Of a stretch of DNA of 64,000 nt, positions 61,469-64,000 are shown in pieces (positions within the stretch are counted from its first letter, which is position 1; the number at the start of each line of letters is the position of its first letter). The notes beneath the pieces are model-generated. The model did no database searches. It saw only the letters and a program-made list of their open reading frames with translations, and was not told where the DNA came from. A program made the position numbers and the translations under genes. Source of the DNA: Colletes latitarsis (taxonomy: Eukaryota; Arthropoda; Insecta; Hymenoptera; Colletidae); assembly GCF_051014445.1 (NCBI RefSeq), contig NW_027488367.1, positions 27,203,501-27,267,500 on the forward strand, in the 5' to 3' direction.

Positions 61469-63346
61469 ATGGAGTTCAATATTAAAACGGGGATGGGACG
61501 GGGTAAGTCAGAGGGGGAGGACGAAGGCGGTGTTGGGACTGGAGTGACGGCGCTCGCGCCGCCTCCAGCGCCTGGCCCGGCTTCGTGGAAGGTGGAGGAG
61601 GACGACGAGACTGCGTCAGTCTCGTCCTTCTCCTCCACCAGGAGCCTCATAGGCTCTAAGAGGAAGAGGGCGGGGCAGGCCGTCGTCGAGGTGGGCGGGG
61701 CGATGAGCCCGTCGGTGAGGCTGAGTTGCCTCAGGGACGAGGTGACCGAGGAGATATCGGAGAGGATCTCCTCGTCCCTGAGGCGGGTGGAGAAAGTCGC
61801 CGCTGCCTGCGCCTTTAAGGGGCAGAAAAGCGGTGGCGCGGAGGCCCTGAAGGCCGCGGCGGAGGAAATGAGGGAGGCGGCGCGGGAGCTCAGAGGGCGG
61901 AACGCCCGTCTGCAGCTCCTGTTGGAGGAGGAGCGACAGGGGAGGAGGAGGGCAGAGGCGCTGTGGAACAGCGCGGCCCTCCCTCCCATCCTCCCTCCTC
62001 CTCCACCGCCGCGTCCCTCGGCGGAGGTGAATAAACGGAGTGCGGCGGCAGTGGTGCGGGGCACCGCGGGCCCCTCCACACGCACTCCGCCCGTGAAGAA
62101 GTCCCCGTCCTCCTCAGAAGACGATCTTCTGAGGAGGATTGGGGACATGATTGATGGCAAGCTGGCCGCCTTCCGGGAGGAGCTCCTCGCCGGAAGAGCA
62201 GTCAGCAGGAAGGCGGTGCCTCCCCGACCTGTTCCGGTGCAGTCGGGGAAGGCAAAGAAGGGCGGAGTGAAGGCTCCGCCCAGCGTTGCGGCACCAGGGC
62301 CCCGGGTCGCGACCCTCAAGGGGGGTGGTGTACCCGTGGTCGCGGTGGTCGCGTCCTCCACGGCACCCTCCCAAGGGGGGGTGGCGTGGAGTGAGGTGGT
62401 GGGGCGGAAGGCGAAGCGGGCGGCGAGGAAGGCCTCGCAACCGCAGCCTCCGCCTCCGCCGCCGGCGGCCAAGGTAAAGGCCGCGAAGGTCGGGAAGGCA
62501 CGACCAGGTCGTCCCCCAAAAACGGCAGCGGTGACGCTGACCGTTGCGCAGGGGGGCGACCTGACCCTCGCGGAGGCGATGCGGCTCGCCAGGGAGAATA
62601 TCTCCCTGGAAGAGCTGGGCATCGCCTCCGTGAGGGCGAAGAGGGCCGTGACCGGGGGTCTCTTGCTGGAGATCCCCGGTGCAGAAGGCGGCGCGAAGGC
62701 GGATCGTCTCGCCCAGAGGCTCCGGGAGCAGCTGGGCGAGCGAGGTGTCCGGGTCGCCCGGCCCACGAAGCGCACGGAGATGCGCGTTTGTGGGCTGGAC
62801 GACTCGGTCAGCGCACAGGATGTGTCCCGTGCCCTTGCGAGGGCGGGGGACTGTCCTGTGGAGGACCTGCGGATCGGAGAGATCCGCAGGTCGCCCTCCG
62901 GCCTCGGGTCGGTGTGGGCCCGGTGCCCCCTCTCCGCCGCCCGTAAGGTGGCGGAATCCGGGAGGGTGTTGGTGGGGTGGGTTTCGGCGCGAGTGGAAAT
63001 CCTCGCGCCGCGCCCGCTCCAGTGTCACCGCTGCCTCGAATTGGGGCACGTGAGGCAGTGGTGCACCTCGCCGGTGGACCGCAGCGGTCAGTGTTACCGC
63101 TGCGGTGCCAAAGAGCACCGTGCGAGCCAGTGCTCGGCGGCCCCCCACTGCCCGCTGTGTGCGGACATGGGGAGGCCAGCCGATCACAGGGTGGGGAGCA
63201 AGAAGTGCTCCCCCCCCTCCCGGAAGGAGAGGAAGAGGCGGGCTGCACCGGCTCCGGTGCCGAGGGCGGTGGCATCGTCCTCCATGGAGGTGGACGGTGC
63301 TACGGGGACGGACGGCCGGGAGGAGGCTGGCGCGGCCATTAATTAA
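61469..63346 (+). CDS. ORF1, complete Gag-like protein with three CCHC knuckles
   Basis: 625 codons. The order is: an acidic and Ser-rich N-terminus with a basic KRKR patch (residues 1-83), a charged, probably helical or coiled-coil region (about 84-170), a Pro/Lys/Ala-rich low-complexity linker (about 175-350), a globular segment before the knuckles (about 350-515), and zinc knuckles at 519-532 (CX2CX4HX4C), 542-555 (CX2CX4HX4C) and 561-580 (CX2CX8HX6C). Three C-terminal knuckles are characteristic of R1-clade ORF1 proteins, which coat element RNA. It ends in the TAATG overlap with ORF2. The start is the first ATG that is in frame with the long ORF and lies beyond the short upstream ORF. It differs from element 3 at few residues, for example S/G in the NKRSAAA segment, L/P in VATLKGG and V/I in EMRVCG. 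Confidence 0.93.
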   Translation: MEFNIKTGMGRGKSEGEDEGGVGTGVTALAPPPAPGPASWKVEEDDETASVSSFSSTRSLIGSKRKRAGQAVVEVGGAMSPSVRLSCLRDEVTEEISERISSSLRRVEKVAAACAFKGQKSGGAEALKAAAEEMREAARELRGRNARLQLLLEEERQGRRRAEALWNSAALPPILPPPPPPRPSAEVNKRSAAAVVRGTAGPSTRTPPVKKSPSSSEDDLLRRIGDMIDGKLAAFREELLAGRAVSRKAVPPRPVPVQSGKAKKGGVKAPPSVAAPGPRVATLKGGGVPVVAVVASSTAPSQGGVAWSEVVGRKAKRAARKASQPQPPPPPPAAKVKAAKVGKARPGRPPKTAAVTLTVAQGGDLTLAEAMRLARENISLEELGIASVRAKRAVTGGLLLEIPGAEGGAKADRLAQRLREQLGERGVRVARPTKRTEMRVCGLDDSVSAQDVSRALARAGDCPVEDLRIGEIRRSPSGLGSVWARCPLSAARKVAESGRVLVGWVSARVEILAPRPLQCHRCLELGHVRQWCTSPVDRSGQCYRCGAKEHRASQCSAAPHCPLCADMGRPADHRVGSKKCSPPSRKERKRRAAPAPVPRAVASSSMEVDGATGTDGREEAGAAIN

Positions 63347-64000
63347 TGCCGCCCCGCCTCCTCCTCCAGGCCAACCTCAACCACTGCCGCGCGGCACAGG
63401 ACTTGATGTCCCAAGTCCTCGCGGAGTGGGGGGTTGGCCTGGCGGTCGCCGCCGAGCCGTACCGCGTCCCTGATCACCCTCATTGGGTGGGCGACGCGGA
63501 CGGCTTGGTGGCGACGGTATGGGGAGGGGGCGACGGGTCCCCACCGTTCTCCTTGTTGGAGCGCGGTCGGGGATTCGTCGCCGTGGACTGGGGGGGAGTC
63601 GCTGTGGTGGGGTGCTACATTTCGCCCCGTAGCGGTCACGCTGCGTTCGAGCTGTACTTGGCCGAGGTCGCGGCATGCGTGCAGCGCTACGCGGCCCGGC
63701 CGGTGCTGGTCCTGGGGGATTTTAATGCCAAGTCGGTGGCTTGGGGATCCCCCAGGACCTCCGTTCGCGGCGGGATCCTGGGCGATTGGGCGGCGGGGCT
63801 CGACCTCCGGGTATTGAACCGGGGGTCGGAGCACACATGCGTGCGGCGATATGGGGGGTCCATCGTGGATGTTGGATTCGCGACCCCCAACGCCGTGCGC
63901 ATGGTGTCGGGTTGGCACGTGGTCGCGGGGGCAGAGACACTCTCCGATCACCGGTACATCCGGATGGAGGTCTCTGCCGCCGCGAGTGCATCCCGACACG
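63346..64000 (+). CDS. ORF2 N-terminus (APE endonuclease), cut by window end
   Basis: 218 codons are visible, covering the endonuclease domain: QANLNHC, AAEPYR, GCYISP, LGDFNAKSVAWGS, SIVDVGFAT and LSDHRYI are all intact, so the metal-binding and catalytic residues are in place. One visible difference from element 3 is His for Asn in the segment GSENTC. The start overlaps the ORF1 stop as TAATG. The RT domain is expected just beyond the window. Confidence 0.92.
   Translation, partial: MPPRLLLQANLNHCRAAQDLMSQVLAEWGVGLAVAAEPYRVPDHPHWVGDADGLVATVWGGGDGSPPFSLLERGRGFVAVDWGGVAVVGCYISPRSGHAAFELYLAEVAACVQRYAARPVLVLGDFNAKSVAWGSPRTSVRGGILGDWAAGLDLRVLNRGSEHTCVRRYGGSIVDVGFATPNAVRMVSGWHVVAGAETLSDHRYIRMEVSAAASASRH

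Larger units (their letters stand above)
61084..64000 (+). mobile_element. Element 4: 5'-complete R1-type retrotransposon, 3' part beyond the window
   Basis: It begins directly after the satellite target and shows a 385-nt 5' region, a complete ORF1 and the first 655 nt of ORF2. From 61717 on it is nearly identical to element 3 from 35107 on (constant shift of 26610). It defines the 5' end of the family, assuming that this copy is not itself slightly truncated. Both ORFs are open, so it may be an active or recently active copy. Confidence 0.93.

Overview
The window is eukaryotic and holds no host gene that I can recognise. About 50 kb of the 64 kb is one tandem satellite with a repeat unit of about 176 bp and moderate GC. 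The rest is four copies of one GC-rich non-LTR retrotransposon family of the R1 type: ORF1 has three CCHC knuckles, and ORF2 has an APE-type endonuclease, a YADD reverse transcriptase and a C-terminal CCHC. R1-type elements and a TTAGG-related motif in the satellite suggest an insect. I lean to Hymenoptera, because I recall (unverified) that 11-bp motifs such as TTAGGTCTGGG have been proposed as telomeric repeats there.

Layout: 1-8327 satellite; 8328-11203 element 1, minus strand, 5'-truncated; 11204-13685 satellite; 13686-16549 element 2, minus strand, a copy of element 1 made by a ~5.35 kb tandem duplication of satellite plus element; 16550-35106 satellite, with a higher-order array of 881-bp pentamers at about 22.1-33.4 kb; 35107-40459 element 3, plus strand, nearly full length; 40460-61083 satellite; 61084-64000 element 4, plus strand, with an intact 5' end and cut by the window end within ORF2.

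Each satellite monomer carries two head-to-tail copies of an 11-mer (TTAGGTCTGGG and close variants). Elements 3 and 4 both sit directly after GTTAGGTCTGGGAT, which is the 14-bp target site duplication of element 3. Element 1 lies in a different part of the monomer with a 13-bp duplication, but its inferred first-strand nick has the same local context, CAA/G on the element's sense strand. This fits a SART/TRAS-like site-preferring element that uses a telomere-motif-bearing satellite as its home. The satellite in turn multiplies and homogenises its inserts by unequal exchange.

The retrotransposon has a second unusual property. Its ORFs and 3' UTR are packed with perfect or near-perfect inverted repeats of 9-16 bp, one covering the codon for a catalytic RT aspartate. 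ORF1 and ORF2 overlap as TAATG, the stop-start arrangement known from SART1. Many short minus-strand reading frames in the satellite are repeats of one stop-poor monomer frame and are not genes.
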